The notes: generated from the letters alone by a model not told the origin. Positions 1 to 10,046 are shown, counted from the first letter of the stretch. The stretch: DNA of 64,000 nucleotides from Clostridiales bacterium (GCA_012513435.1 JAAZCE010000008.1:30046-94045); one strand, 5' to 3'. A program made the numbers and translations.

Positions 1-1
1 G

Positions 2-502
2 GCAGCATTCGCAGGAGAATCCCAGGCGACAAACAAATACAACTATTTTGCAAGTCAGGCTAAAAAGGACGGCTACGTTCAGATTTCCAACATATTTGCA
101 GAGACTGCAGGAAATGAAAAGGAACATGCTAAGCTTTGGTTCAAGCTTCTCGAAGGCGGAAAGATCAAAGATACTATGAGTAATCTTCAGGCGGCTGCAG
201 ACGGTGAAAACTACGAATGGACTGACATGTATGCGTCCTTTGCAAAGGACGCAAGAGCAGAAGGCTTTGACGAGATAGCAGCTCTCTTTGACGGTGTTGC
301 CGCTATTGAAAAGGAGCATGAAGAAAGATACAAGAAGCTACTGGCTAACATCAAGGACGGCGTGGTATTTGAAAGGGAGCCTGAAGTAGTCTGGCACTGC
401 AACAACTGCGGACACACTGTAAAGGATAGGAACGCTCCTGAGGTATGCCCGGTATGCAACCACCCTAAGGCCCATTTCCAGATAAAGGCGGAGAACTTCT
501 AA
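2..502 (+). CDS. Rubrerythrin, 5' truncated by window edge
   Basis: Frame open from base 2 ([25 protein letters not shown]...); ferritin-like ExxH motifs and C-terminal rubredoxin-like CxxC...CPVC. Confidence 0.93.
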   Translation, partial: AAFAGESQATNKYNYFASQAKKDGYVQISNIFAETAGNEKEHAKLWFKLLEGGKIKDTMSNLQAAADGENYEWTDMYASFAKDARAEGFDEIAALFDGVAAIEKEHEERYKKLLANIKDGVVFEREPEVVWHCNNCGHTVKDRNAPEVCPVCNHPKAHFQIKAENF

Positions 503-533
503 AGGACTTTTATGTCCGGGAAAGGAAAAGAAT

Positions 534-1130
534 ATGGATAACAATGTAATGTTTAAAATCAGTTACGGTCTTTACGTCTTAACAGCCAAGGACGACGGTA
601 AGCTCAACGGCTGTATCGTCAACACACTGCAGCAGGTGACCACGTCTCCCAACAGAATATCTATAACCGTAAACAAGGATAACTTCACCCATGATATGAT
701 AGTAGCTTCAGGAGAGTTCAACGTTTCCATACTCAGCGAAAAGGTCAAGTTCAACACTTTCAAGCATTTTGGTTTCCAGAGCGGCAGAGACGTGGATAAA
801 TTCGCGGACTTCCCTATGGAAAAGAGTGAAAACGATCTCCCTTACATTACCCATGGGTCTAACGGATTCATATCTGGTAAGGTTATCTCCAAGACAGATC
901 TGGGAACTCATACTATGTTCATTGCTGACGTTGTTGACGGCAAGGTTTTCGCAGAGGATAACTCCGTAACCTACGATTATTATCACAAAAATATAAAAGA
1001 AGCGCCTAATTCCAAGTCCAAGGGCTGGGTCTGCAAGATATGCGGATATGTATATGAAGGCGACGATCTTCCGCCTGATTTCATCTGCCCTCTGTGTAAG
1101 CACGGTGCAGCCGATTTTGAAAAACTGTAG
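534..1130 (+). CDS. Flavin reductase-like domain fused to C-terminal rubredoxin (flavoredoxin/high-molecular-weight rubredoxin type)
   Basis: N-terminal FMN-binding split-barrel (ISYGLYVLTAKDDGKLNGCIVNTLQQVT) plus rubredoxin WVCKICGYVYEGD...CPLCKHG. Confidence 0.9.
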   Translation: MDNNVMFKISYGLYVLTAKDDGKLNGCIVNTLQQVTTSPNRISITVNKDNFTHDMIVASGEFNVSILSEKVKFNTFKHFGFQSGRDVDKFADFPMEKSENDLPYITHGSNGFISGKVISKTDLGTHTMFIADVVDGKVFAEDNSVTYDYYHKNIKEAPNSKSKGWVCKICGYVYEGDDLPPDFICPLCKHGAADFEKL

Positions 1131-1167
1131 GATAGTTGCAGATATCCCACCGCATCAATGTATTTTG

Positions 1168-1195
1168 AAAAAGAGAGCAACTCCGCTCTCTTTTT
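1168..1195 (+). terminator. Intrinsic terminator
   Basis: AAAAAGAGAGC-aactcc-GCTCTCTTTTT perfect hairpin with T-run. Confidence 0.85.
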
Positions 1196-1293
1196 CTACA
1201 TTTTGAAGCCGGGTAAGAGAAATTTTAATAAAAATTGGTTTTTCTTCTTTAATTTATTTGATTTTATGATATAATGGCAACTGTAACTGAATA

Positions 1294-1369
1294 TGCTCTC
1301 TTGGTCAAGTGGTTAAGACGTCGCCCTCTCACGGCGGAATCAGGGGTTCGACTCCCCTAGGGAGTACCA
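1294..1369 (+). tRNA. tRNA-Glu (CTC anticodon)
   Basis: Acceptor TGCTCTC/GGGAGTA, encoded CCA, T-loop GGTTCGACTCC, anticodon loop CTCTCAC. Confidence 0.92.
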
Positions 1370-1378
1370 AGCGCTATA

Positions 1379-1408
1379 AAAAAACAGGACATTAATCCTG
1401 TTTTTTTA
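1379..1408 (+). terminator. Terminator downstream of tRNA-Glu
   Basis: ACAGGA-cattaa-TCCTGT followed by T7. Confidence 0.8.
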
Positions 1409-1595
1409 TCATTCGTATATGTCTATAGTCACCAATATGATGTCGCCAATAGCCTCTGAACTCTTCTGTTAGGGCTTTTCCGTGTTGTCTTGGATGGCTA
1501 CATCCTTCAAGATTCTTTTTTATCCATACGACGATTATGGGGCCTGTGCCTTCCCTGCAAAGCTTTATATCAATCTCGTCTTCAATTCTTTCCAT
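1392..1595 (-). pseudogene. Truncated RelE/ParE-family toxin remnant
   Basis: WIKKNLEGCSHPRQHGKALTEEFRGYWRHHIGDYRHIRMI matches the RelE core (HGKxL...G.WR..IGDYR); the usual GHRxxxY C-terminus is missing. Confidence 0.7.
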
Positions 1596-1619
1596 GACTG
1601 ATTCTCTTATGAGTTCAGA

Positions 1620-4073
1620 TTAATTTACATCTGTTCTGCTCAGAATAGCTGCTGGAGTCTTCCTTATGGTTCTGAATACAGGTATGAGCCCGAATATCAG
1701 ATTTAGTCCGTATACCAGAGCCAGACAAATACCAAGGCTGGTAGGAGTCAGCAGGAACATACCTTCAAATACTGATATTGCCGAAATCTTAAGGAGAACA
1801 TAAGCCGTTCCCACAAATCCCGGAAGCCCTGCCAAAGTGGTTATAGCTAAAATCTCTCCCATAAACATTTTGTAAATATCGCTCTTCTTCACACCTATTG
1901 CCCTGTAAATACCGACCTCCTTTACTCTCGAAAGGAAAGTAGCCCTCATGATAAGGAATATCTCTATGAATGAAATAGCTAGTATTACTCCTGCCACAAC
2001 AAGCTTTGATACTACAGAAGACCAGATTGATTCCTTGTATTTATTGTAATTATCGTCGTAGGTATCCTTCACGTTGACCTTTGCCGCAATCAGCTCCTTC
2101 ATAGCATCTTTCTTGTTCTTAGGGCTAATGGTTATGTTGTCCTTCTCCGAAATGAGCTTATACTTGATGGTATTAGGACTTACCAGCATGTAATCGCTGT
2201 CCTTCGCATCAGAATAGTATCCGGAAACAACCAACTTAGTTTCATTTACCTTAGTTGATATTTGTTTTCCTATTTTCATATCTTCTTTATTCTTCTCGTT
2301 AACCAAAACCTGATAATCTCCAGTAGGCCAGTTGCCCTTCTTAAGACTTACAGAACCGGATTTTAAATTATAGTCTAAAACCTCGGATGTTGCATTTGTC
2401 TTCTGGGCTGTATTATCCTGTACTACTCCTATGTTATCGCCAGATCCGTTGACGGAATTAGCCAGGAGATTCAGGAACTTAGTTGGGCTTGTATATATGC
2501 ATGGGCTTGTCAAATCAGAAATGCCCACTATTGTCATATTGGGCATATTAGGAATCTCAAGTGATTCTCCGACAAAGTCTTTAGCCTTACCAAACCCTGC
2601 TGATTTACTTCCTTGTTTATCTATTACGTCTTTCAGTATCATTTTATCCACAACGATTTCATTCTCGTTTTCAGGCAGCTTGCCGTAGATAATGTCATTC
2701 TGCTTCAGTTTTTCAACATCTGACAGAGAGCCTGATATCAAAGCATTGTAACTCATTGTTTGGAAGTACTCATCGTATTTAAGGGTCATAGTAATCTTGG
2801 AATCTCCCGGCAGAACATATTGATAATTCTCATTACCCTCGTATTGCAAATATGTATCCACCGAAATGTTTTTACCAATTACACGAATATAATCCTTATC
2901 TTCCGATATGAATTTATCATCTGTGATATTAAGAGCTCCGAATATGCTTGTAATGGAATATGTTATGAATATGGCTGAAAGCAGGAATCCCAAAAGCAGT
3001 ATTTTCTTTAATGGGTTATAGTCAAATACCTTTCTGAATCCTTCCTTAAGCAAAGTCCACGGATTGAGTATAGACTTGGATTTTCTTTTGCCCTCATGGG
3101 CCAGCTCCCCTATATCGAAGCTCTTTTCAAGGGATTCCTCCTTAGTCATTTCTCTATAGTGCTCGTCAAGAAATTCAACACTGGAGCTATCATCTACTAC
3201 TTCTATCCTGCTGTTTGGTTCCTTAGTTCTCATGTATATATTACCATTTCTTACAACGATATCCAGCGCAACCTTGTCGCCTGTTTCGTTATAAAAATCT
3301 ATGTCATATTCCCCTGTATTGAGGCGCCTGTGGTCCTTAATATCTTTCAGATATATTACATTGTCGATTCGATAATCCAGATTATCCTGATGGTCATTTA
3401 TTTCATCTGATACAACTGCGCCGTCAGCCAGTCTCACTATCCTCGATGCATAAAAGTCAGCCAGCTCTCCTTCATGGGTTACGAGTATTACAAGCTTATC
3501 CTGAGATATTGATTTGATTATATTCATAATCTCAAGTGTATTCTTGCTATCAAGGTTACCCGTAGGTTCGTCTGCTATTACGATGGCCGGATTCTTGACT
3601 ATAGCTCTGGCTATACCTACTCTCTGTCGTTCTCCTCCGGAAAGCATATCTGCATATCTGTTGCGATAACGGTACATTCCTACCTTCTCGAGAACATAGT
3701 TGACCTTCTCTTTTATTTCTTCCTTATCCTTCACACCAACCATTCTCAGTGCGATAGCCACATTATCAAAGACAGTCATACTGTCTACTAGGTTGTAGTT
3801 CTGAAAAATGTAGCCAATGTTAAGATTTCTTATCTTATCTACCTTTCCTGAACCTCTTCCTGTAATACGCTCTCCGTTAATATAGACCTTGCCGTAGCTT
3901 ATCTTATCCAACCCGCCTATTACATTAAGCAGTGTGGTTTTACCACTACCGCTAGGTCCTAGAAGGGCAACTAATCCCCTATCCGGGAACTCCATGGAGG
4001 TATCATCTATTACGTGAATCTCGTTTTTCTTTCTCTTGTTAAAATACTTGTTTACATGTTCTAATTTAACCAT
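1620..4073 (-). CDS. ABC transporter, ATP-binding domain fused to FtsX/MacB-like permease
   Basis: Walker A GPSGSGKTT, signature LSGGERQRV, Walker B VIADEPTGNLD; C-terminal FtsX-like TM bundle. Confidence 0.93.
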   Translation of the reverse strand: MVKLEHVNKYFNKRKKNEIHVIDDTSMEFPDRGLVALLGPSGSGKTTLLNVIGGLDKISYGKVYINGERITGRGSGKVDKIRNLNIGYIFQNYNLVDSMTVFDNVAIALRMVGVKDKEEIKEKVNYVLEKVGMYRYRNRYADMLSGGERQRVGIARAIVKNPAIVIADEPTGNLDSKNTLEIMNIIKSISQDKLVILVTHEGELADFYASRIVRLADGAVVSDEINDHQDNLDYRIDNVIYLKDIKDHRRLNTGEYDIDFYNETGDKVALDIVVRNGNIYMRTKEPNSRIEVVDDSSSVEFLDEHYREMTKEESLEKSFDIGELAHEGKRKSKSILNPWTLLKEGFRKVFDYNPLKKILLLGFLLSAIFITYSITSIFGALNITDDKFISEDKDYIRVIGKNISVDTYLQYEGNENYQYVLPGDSKITMTLKYDEYFQTMSYNALISGSLSDVEKLKQNDIIYGKLPENENEIVVDKMILKDVIDKQGSKSAGFGKAKDFVGESLEIPNMPNMTIVGISDLTSPCIYTSPTKFLNLLANSVNGSGDNIGVVQDNTAQKTNATSEVLDYNLKSGSVSLKKGNWPTGDYQVLVNEKNKEDMKIGKQISTKVNETKLVVSGYYSDAKDSDYMLVSPNTIKYKLISEKDNITISPKNKKDAMKELIAAKVNVKDTYDDNYNKYKESIWSSVVSKLVVAGVILAISFIEIFLIMRATFLSRVKEVGIYRAIGVKKSDIYKMFMGEILAITTLAGLPGFVGTAYVLLKISAISVFEGMFLLTPTSLGICLALVYGLNLIFGLIPVFRTIRKTPAAILSRTDVN

Positions 4074-4075
4074 GG

Positions 4076-6397
4076 CTATTCCTCCTCCCTAAATGATCCC
4101 ATAGCCGTTTTCTTAAACAGCTTTCTGGCAAACTTACCGGAAATCAGATATGCCATAACTACTACAATCAAATACAGCATCACATAATCAAAAGGATCCA
4201 TATATTCCACAAGCTTTGCTATATATTCCACCTTTATCACATGATTATTCACAAGAGCTACAAGGGTTATGAAAATGGCGTAAGCTATGTTGACTATCAA
4301 CAGCATTTCAATGTCAAGGACCCTTCTCATCTTGTTCTTAGCAAGACCCAGCATCCTCAATATACTGAAATATCCAGCTCTTGAGCGCAGTATCAGTCGT
4401 ATTACAAAATATGATATGAAGAAAACCGCAAGCATTATAAGTACGATAATAGGCACCTGTACCATACTCAGCACATCAGCAGCACCCATAGTGGTGAATA
4501 CATCCTGCAAAGGTAATGCTACATATCCCATTTTTTCAAGGGCCTTGGCATTTGCTCGAGCCGCATCCTCATCCTTTACGAAAATCGATGCCTGATAATT
4601 CTCATTCTTAAAAATGGTATCAAAATCAGCCTGACTTACAAAGACTCCACCGTTATACGTGTCAAAATCGGAATAACCCGTTTTCTTTTCCAGTGTCTTT
4701 TTCTCGTAAAAATCTGCTATCTTCAAATCTATAGATTGACTGTAGAATATATTTCCCACATTTACATTTATATACTTGCCTTTTCCATCACCTTTTTCAT
4801 AGAAATTATTAACTTCTGTCCCAACTACTGCTGTCCCCTGAGAAACCTTGCTGCTAGGGACTATCCTGTAAAGACTTGTACCGCTAACATACTCCTGGGC
4901 CTTACCGTTTACGGTTATCGTAACCTTACTGTTGTAGTTGTACGTTTCCGAAAGCATGTTGTTCAAAACAGCATCAGAGACATACATATCTCCTTCGCCC
5001 ATATACACTCCGTCGGGGATTTCCTTATATGCCAATCCCACAACGGTAACATCTATTTTTCTTTCATTTATTGTTACCTTATATGTCTTGTCAATTATCT
5101 GGTCAATCATGTCCTTATCAAAATAGTAGTCATCCTTGATGCCTGACAAAATTATCTCATTGTCAGCCTCCGGCATTCTTCCCTTGATTAGCTTACCGTC
5201 AAACTCGCCTATTGACACAGGATATGCCTGATATGAAAAGTCCGCATCCTCTATGAAGATTGGCACGTCAAGAAGAATATCATAAGGCGATACCGACTTT
5301 ACGAAGGACTGGGATTTTATAGCCTTGTAATCATCCTCTGTAAAGCTTGAATTGTCCCCCTTCTTAAGGACAATCCTATCCTTGCTGTAGTTAAGAAAAT
5401 AGTTGCTGGTCCCCACATCTTTCATCTCTGCCTTGCTGTGCTGATAGCTTGTATACTGTGAGGTTACAGCCAAGACTATAAAAGCAAAAACTATCAAAAG
5501 AAGTATGAACTTCGTAAAGATATTAAAGGTATTTCTTACCCCCAGTCTAAACTGGCTGCCTACGGAAATGTTACCGCCATTATGCGCCATAGGTGCTATA
5601 ACTTCAGACACTACAGCTTCAGGCGCTCCATCCTCAGACACTTCATCCTTGGATTCCATAACCTCATTCACCACAATTCCGGGAGCCCCAGCTTCAAAGA
5701 TTCCTGTTTCAGGTCTTTGGCTGTCGATGTACTCGTCCTCAACTACCTTCCCATCGTGGAGTTTTACAGTTCTTGTCACGTATTTGCTGAACTGCTCGTA
5801 ATTGTGTGTAACAACTATGACCAGTTTATCACTTGATATTTCACTGAGAAGCTGAACGATGCCTTCTGCAGAAACGCTATCCAAATTTCCCGTAGGCTCA
5901 TCTGCTACGATAACGTCCGTGTCCTTTGCAAGCGCTCTTGCTATAGCTACTCTCTGCCTTTGTCCTCCGGAAAGCTTGGAAACCTTTGTTTTCGTCCACT
6001 TTTCAAGGCCTACCTTCTTTATGATAGAGTGGACTCTTTCCTTTACTTCATCATTCTTATATCCGTTAATAAGAAGGATGAGTTCAATATTCTGATAAAC
6101 CGTGTAGCTGTTAACAAGGTTAAAATTCTGAAAAATATTTCCTATGTACTTCTTTCTGTACTCCTCAAAATCCGAGGCAAGATAGTGGCTGGTCTCCTTG
6201 CCGTCTATAAACATCTCGCCTTCTTCGTAGGAATCCAGACCGGAAATAACGTTAAGCAAAGTACTCTTCCCGCTTCCCGATTCACCTGTTATTACAACGA
6301 ATTCTCCTTTATTGAATTCCAGGTTCACCTTGTTGATGCCGGCAGCTATCATTCCCTTGCTATAATAAAACTTAGAAACATTTTTTAACTTAATCAT
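4076..6397 (-). CDS. ABC transporter, ATP-binding domain fused to FtsX/MacB-like permease (second copy)
   Basis: GESGSGKST, LSGGQRQRV, VIVADEPTGNLDS; C-terminal TM segments. Confidence 0.93.
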   Translation of the reverse strand: MIKLKNVSKFYYSKGMIAAGINKVNLEFNKGEFVVITGESGSGKSTLLNVISGLDSYEEGEMFIDGKETSHYLASDFEEYRKKYIGNIFQNFNLVNSYTVYQNIELILLINGYKNDEVKERVHSIIKKVGLEKWTKTKVSKLSGGQRQRVAIARALAKDTDVIVADEPTGNLDSVSAEGIVQLLSEISSDKLVIVVTHNYEQFSKYVTRTVKLHDGKVVEDEYIDSQRPETGIFEAGAPGIVVNEVMESKDEVSEDGAPEAVVSEVIAPMAHNGGNISVGSQFRLGVRNTFNIFTKFILLLIVFAFIVLAVTSQYTSYQHSKAEMKDVGTSNYFLNYSKDRIVLKKGDNSSFTEDDYKAIKSQSFVKSVSPYDILLDVPIFIEDADFSYQAYPVSIGEFDGKLIKGRMPEADNEIILSGIKDDYYFDKDMIDQIIDKTYKVTINERKIDVTVVGLAYKEIPDGVYMGEGDMYVSDAVLNNMLSETYNYNSKVTITVNGKAQEYVSGTSLYRIVPSSKVSQGTAVVGTEVNNFYEKGDGKGKYINVNVGNIFYSQSIDLKIADFYEKKTLEKKTGYSDFDTYNGGVFVSQADFDTIFKNENYQASIFVKDEDAARANAKALEKMGYVALPLQDVFTTMGAADVLSMVQVPIIVLIMLAVFFISYFVIRLILRSRAGYFSILRMLGLAKNKMRRVLDIEMLLIVNIAYAIFITLVALVNNHVIKVEYIAKLVEYMDPFDYVMLYLIVVVMAYLISGKFARKLFKKTAMGSFREEE

Positions 6398-6399
6398 TT

Positions 6400-7908
6400 T
6401 TATAACTCCGTATATTTCATTATTCTCTTGCCGCTTTTGATTTCTCTTTCTATTTCCTTGATTGTTTCCTTTTCTGAATATTTCGTCCTCACTCCGCTGT
6501 AATCAAAATAATTTTCGTGTCCCTTTCCGAGAGATACTATCATGTCTCCCGGAAGTGCATGAGTTATGGCAAACGCTAAAGCTTCCTTCCTGTTGCGAAT
6601 CTTGATATACTCAATGCTGTGTTTATCCAGCTCATGGGCTATATCATCAATGATTTTTTCCGGATTTTCAAACCTCGGGTTCTCATCTGTGACCACAGCA
6701 AAATCAGCAATTTCCCCTATAACCTTGCTCATTCCGTAACGCCTTTTTCGCGAACGATTACCGGCACATCCAAAAACGCATATAAGCCTATTATGGCTGT
6801 ATTCGCTTAGAGCCTTCAGTACGTTGCGAGCGCTATCCTCGTTGTGAGCATAGTCTATTATAACATCAAATTTATGTGAGATGTTAACTAATTCCAGCCT
6901 CCCCTTTACCCTGACATCCTTTATACCTTCCAGTATATGATTATCGGCAACTTCTTTCAACTCTGCACACACTGCCATGGAAAGAAGCGCATTATACACG
7001 GAAAACTCTCCAGGGCTTTGTGTCTGAGCACTGCCGTTTATCAGTCCCTTTATCTTAAAGCTCATGCCATGCCGGCTCTCTCCAAAAATATATTCAATGT
7101 CATAAGCAATCAAATCGCCTGTACTCTTCTTTATGGAAACTCCCAAAACCCTACATGTATGTCCGTCAAGCAGCTCCTTGCAGTGACGGTCATCAATGTT
7201 GACTATTCCTGTCCTGCACTGTTTAAAAAGACGACTTTTACATTCTAGATATTCTTTAAAGCTGGCATGCTCTGCCTTACCTACATGGTCTGAAGAAATA
7301 TTGCTAAAAATTCCGTAGTCAAAGAATATCCCGTCGGTCCTGCTTTGCTTGAGACCTTGTGATGATACTTCTAAAACAGCATACCTGCAGCCGTTTTTCA
7401 CCATCTGGGCCAGGCTTTTTTGAATTTCGTAGGATTCAGGTGTAGTATTTTTCGTAGGGAAAGTGGTCCTCCCCGTATCGACACCTATACTGCCTATGAT
7501 TCCTGCCTTCTGCCCTGCTTCTTTCAATATTGATTTTATAGTATAGGCTATTGTGGTCTTTCCTTTAGTTCCCGTTATTCCTATGGTGACAAGCTTGTCC
7601 GCCGGATGTCCAAAAAGTGCTGCCGACATTAAAGCCAAAGCCGGGCGAGTAGCCCTTACATGAATTACCGTTACTCCTGCAGCAATGCCTTCCGCTTTTT
7701 CTAGATCTTCTAAAACAATTGCCGCCACCTGTTTCTCAACAGCTTCCGATATATATTCATGTCCATCGGTCACAGCTCCCGGAAGGCAGACAAATAGGCT
7801 TCCCGGTTTGATTTTTCTCGAATCGTATACTATATCTGTTATATCTCTATCCATGCTCCCCTGCAGTAATGTACAATTTATCTCTCCACATAAATCTTTC
7901 AGGTGCAC
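6400..7908 (-). CDS. murE: MurE-like UDP-MurNAc-tripeptide ligase
   Basis: Mur ligase P-loop GITGTKGKTT, DYAHNEDS, VTDENPRFENPEKI. Confidence 0.88.
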   Translation of the reverse strand: MHLKDLCGEINCTLLQGSMDRDITDIVYDSRKIKPGSLFVCLPGAVTDGHEYISEAVEKQVAAIVLEDLEKAEGIAAGVTVIHVRATRPALALMSAALFGHPADKLVTIGITGTKGKTTIAYTIKSILKEAGQKAGIIGSIGVDTGRTTFPTKNTTPESYEIQKSLAQMVKNGCRYAVLEVSSQGLKQSRTDGIFFDYGIFSNISSDHVGKAEHASFKEYLECKSRLFKQCRTGIVNIDDRHCKELLDGHTCRVLGVSIKKSTGDLIAYDIEYIFGESRHGMSFKIKGLINGSAQTQSPGEFSVYNALLSMAVCAELKEVADNHILEGIKDVRVKGRLELVNISHKFDVIIDYAHNEDSARNVLKALSEYSHNRLICVFGCAGNRSRKRRYGMSKVIGEIADFAVVTDENPRFENPEKIIDDIAHELDKHSIEYIKIRNRKEALAFAITHALPGDMIVSLGKGHENYFDYSGVRTKYSEKETIKEIEREIKSGKRIMKYTEL

Positions 7909-8131
7909 TTTGTTCCCTCCGCTTCAAAATTGATTATGCATCAGTATACAACAATAGTTCTGACATAATCCGTCGAATTTAGTATATAGGAACATTTTGT
8001 TAAGCTTAGCGAATTAATGTGTGGATTATATGGTAATTTTGTGTCAAAGTCTACCTTTTCCTTAACAATTCTTAACGCAAAAAAGGCTGTTAATTTTGTT
8101 TACTGTAAATATTTACCACCCTTTTCCAAGC

Positions 8132-8186
8132 AATAAAATACAGTTACCGGATTTGTCAATGACAAGTTTGGTAACTGTATTTTATC
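8132..8186 (-). terminator. Long inverted repeat, probable bidirectional terminator downstream of the flavodoxin-like gene
   Basis: ATAAAATACAGTTACC / GGTAACTGTATTTTAT (16-bp perfect arms) with nested TTGTCA/TGACAA. Confidence 0.65.
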
Positions 8187-8216
8187 TTAGTCTTCTATTC
8201 TCATTTCGCTGGCTTT

Positions 8217-8759
8217 TTAAAACTTTTCTGCTAGCTGGGCTGCCATCTTCAGTCCATCGGTTTTCTCAATATCACCTTCTGCCCCTACTCCCGGCACCAG
8301 TACATATCCTGCGTTTTCACACTGCAGCAGCTCTATGGTCTTATCGTAGGCAAACTTGATTCCATCGAAGGTTTCTAAGCTATCCTCTTCACAGCAGGAT
8401 ATCAACACCGACTTCTTGCCTGCAAAGCTTTTCTCCGCAACGCAGAAGGAATACAGCCTATCGATAACGGCTTTTATCTGTGCTGAGAATGTATACCAAT
8501 AGACAGGTGATACGAACACAATACCCTCTGCTTCTTCAAGCTGCTTGGCTATCTCGTTAAAATCGTCTTCAAATATACAGGCCTCCCCGCCGCTGAAGCA
8601 GCTATCACACGCCTGACATCCTCCAATTACCATTTCATTTGTATCAAAGAGTATCACCTCACAGCCGTTGGCTTGGGCGGCTCTTGCAAAGCTCTCTGCC
8701 ATACGATTACTGTTGCCATCCTTCCTCGGACTTCCTGTAAGTACCACTATTTTTTTCAT
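8217..8759 (-). CDS. Flavodoxin family / NADPH-dependent FMN reductase
   Basis: MKKIVVLTGSPRKDGNSNRMAESF..., VFVSPVYWYTFSAQIKAVIDR. Confidence 0.9.
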   Translation of the reverse strand: MKKIVVLTGSPRKDGNSNRMAESFARAAQANGCEVILFDTNEMVIGGCQACDSCFSGGEACIFEDDFNEIAKQLEEAEGIVFVSPVYWYTFSAQIKAVIDRLYSFCVAEKSFAGKKSVLISCCEEDSLETFDGIKFAYDKTIELLQCENAGYVLVPGVGAEGDIEKTDGLKMAAQLAEKF

Positions 8760-8815
8760 TTTTGCTCCTCTCTGCGGTGAGCGGATTAATCTTCGCAGCT
8801 TTGTAATTTAAGTTC

Positions 8816-9571
8816 CTATGCCCAGCAGTTGATGGAATCTGCCAGAAGTTTGGCACAGCCTTCCACCTTGCTGTCATAGTAAGCCTTAAAGCGTTGGTCA
8901 GCCAGGTACATCATAGCAACGCCCTTATGAGCCTGCGGTGTGTAAGTCTTCCATACCATGCTTATCCATTCCCTGTGCTTTGTCGTAATCTCCTTGCCCA
9001 CCAAGCTGTCAGACTTTACAGATTCCTTTATGCCCTTTTCCAAGAGGCCTTTGACCTCCATTTCCAAGTCCTTGAACCTGTCCCAGTCTTGTTGGGACAT
9101 GCCCTTAATCCGGCTGTTGAAACCTTCTACTTCATCTCCGCCGTACTTGCCGCGTACTTCCTCACCGTACTTTTTTTCGTTTTCTTCTATTATTCCATCT
9201 TTAAAAGCTTCGAATTTTTCCTTGTCATTCATTTCGCATTCTCCTCTCATAGAGCTTATAGTCTTTTTCACTGTCCGAATAAGAAGCTCCGTGTGCTCCT
9301 TTTGCTCTTCCAGCTTCAGAAGGTGGTCCTCCAGCGCTGTAATGATATCAAAGCTTTCATCATATATTATACCTCTAATCTGCTTTAAGTCCAAGCCCCT
9401 GCCCTTGTAAAAAAGAATTTGTTGAAGAAGGGCTACTTCGTTGTCACCGTAAAATCTGTAGCCGGCTTCATTGGTGTAAAGTGGCTTAAGCAAACCTATT
9501 TCTTCATAATAGCGCAGGGTGCGTGCACTCACTCCTGCGATTTTTGAAAGCTGTTTGATACTATATTCCAT
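8816..9571 (-). CDS. MerR family regulator with TipAS-type effector domain
   Basis: N-terminal MerR HTH (YSIKQLSKIAGVSARTLRYYEEIGLLKP); C-terminal TipAS-like helical domain. Confidence 0.9.
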   Translation of the reverse strand: MEYSIKQLSKIAGVSARTLRYYEEIGLLKPLYTNEAGYRFYGDNEVALLQQILFYKGRGLDLKQIRGIIYDESFDIITALEDHLLKLEEQKEHTELLIRTVKKTISSMRGECEMNDKEKFEAFKDGIIEENEKKYGEEVRGKYGGDEVEGFNSRIKGMSQQDWDRFKDLEMEVKGLLEKGIKESVKSDSLVGKEITTKHREWISMVWKTYTPQAHKGVAMMYLADQRFKAYYDSKVEGCAKLLADSINCWA

Positions 9572-9597
9572 AGTTTTTACCTCCTGAATAATACAAG

Positions 9598-9628
9598 TAT
9601 ATCCCTTGACGTAACGTCAAAGTCAATA
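9598..9628 (-). promoter_or_regulatory. MerR-type promoter with operator dyad
   Basis: Minus strand TTGACT-N19-TATATA, with dyad TTGACGTTACGTCAA inside the 19-bp spacer. Confidence 0.65.
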
Positions 9629-9667
9629 TAAAATTGTAAATAATAATAAAACAGGAGGAAACAGACA

Positions 9668-10045
9668 ATGGAATTTGTAAGCACAAAGAATGCGCCTGCT
9701 GCAGTAGGTCCTTACTCTCAGGCGATCAAAGTAAACGGAATGTTATTCACTTCAGGGCAAATCTCACTCGATCCTGCAACGGGCAGCATCGTAGGAGAAG
9801 ATATAGTAACACAGGCAGAACAGGTAATGAAAAATCTCATGGCGGTTCTTAATGCAGCTGGCACTAAGCAGGAAAACGTGGTCAAGACCACTTGCTTTTT
9901 GGCAAATATGGGAGATTTCGTAGCCTTTAACGAGGTCTACGCCAAATACTTTACAGAAAAACCAGCAAGGTCCTGCGTGGCAGTAAAGACCCTGCCTAAG
10001 GATGTGCTTTGTGAAGTTGAAGTTATAGCCACAGTGGAGGCTTAG
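9668..10045 (+). CDS. ridA: RidA family reactive intermediate/imine deaminase
   Basis: NAPAAVGPYSQAIKVNGMLFTSGQI ... RSCVAVKTLPKDVLCEVEVIA. Confidence 0.95.
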   Translation: MEFVSTKNAPAAVGPYSQAIKVNGMLFTSGQISLDPATGSIVGEDIVTQAEQVMKNLMAVLNAAGTKQENVVKTTCFLANMGDFVAFNEVYAKYFTEKPARSCVAVKTLPKDVLCEVEVIATVEA

Positions 10046-10046
10046 T

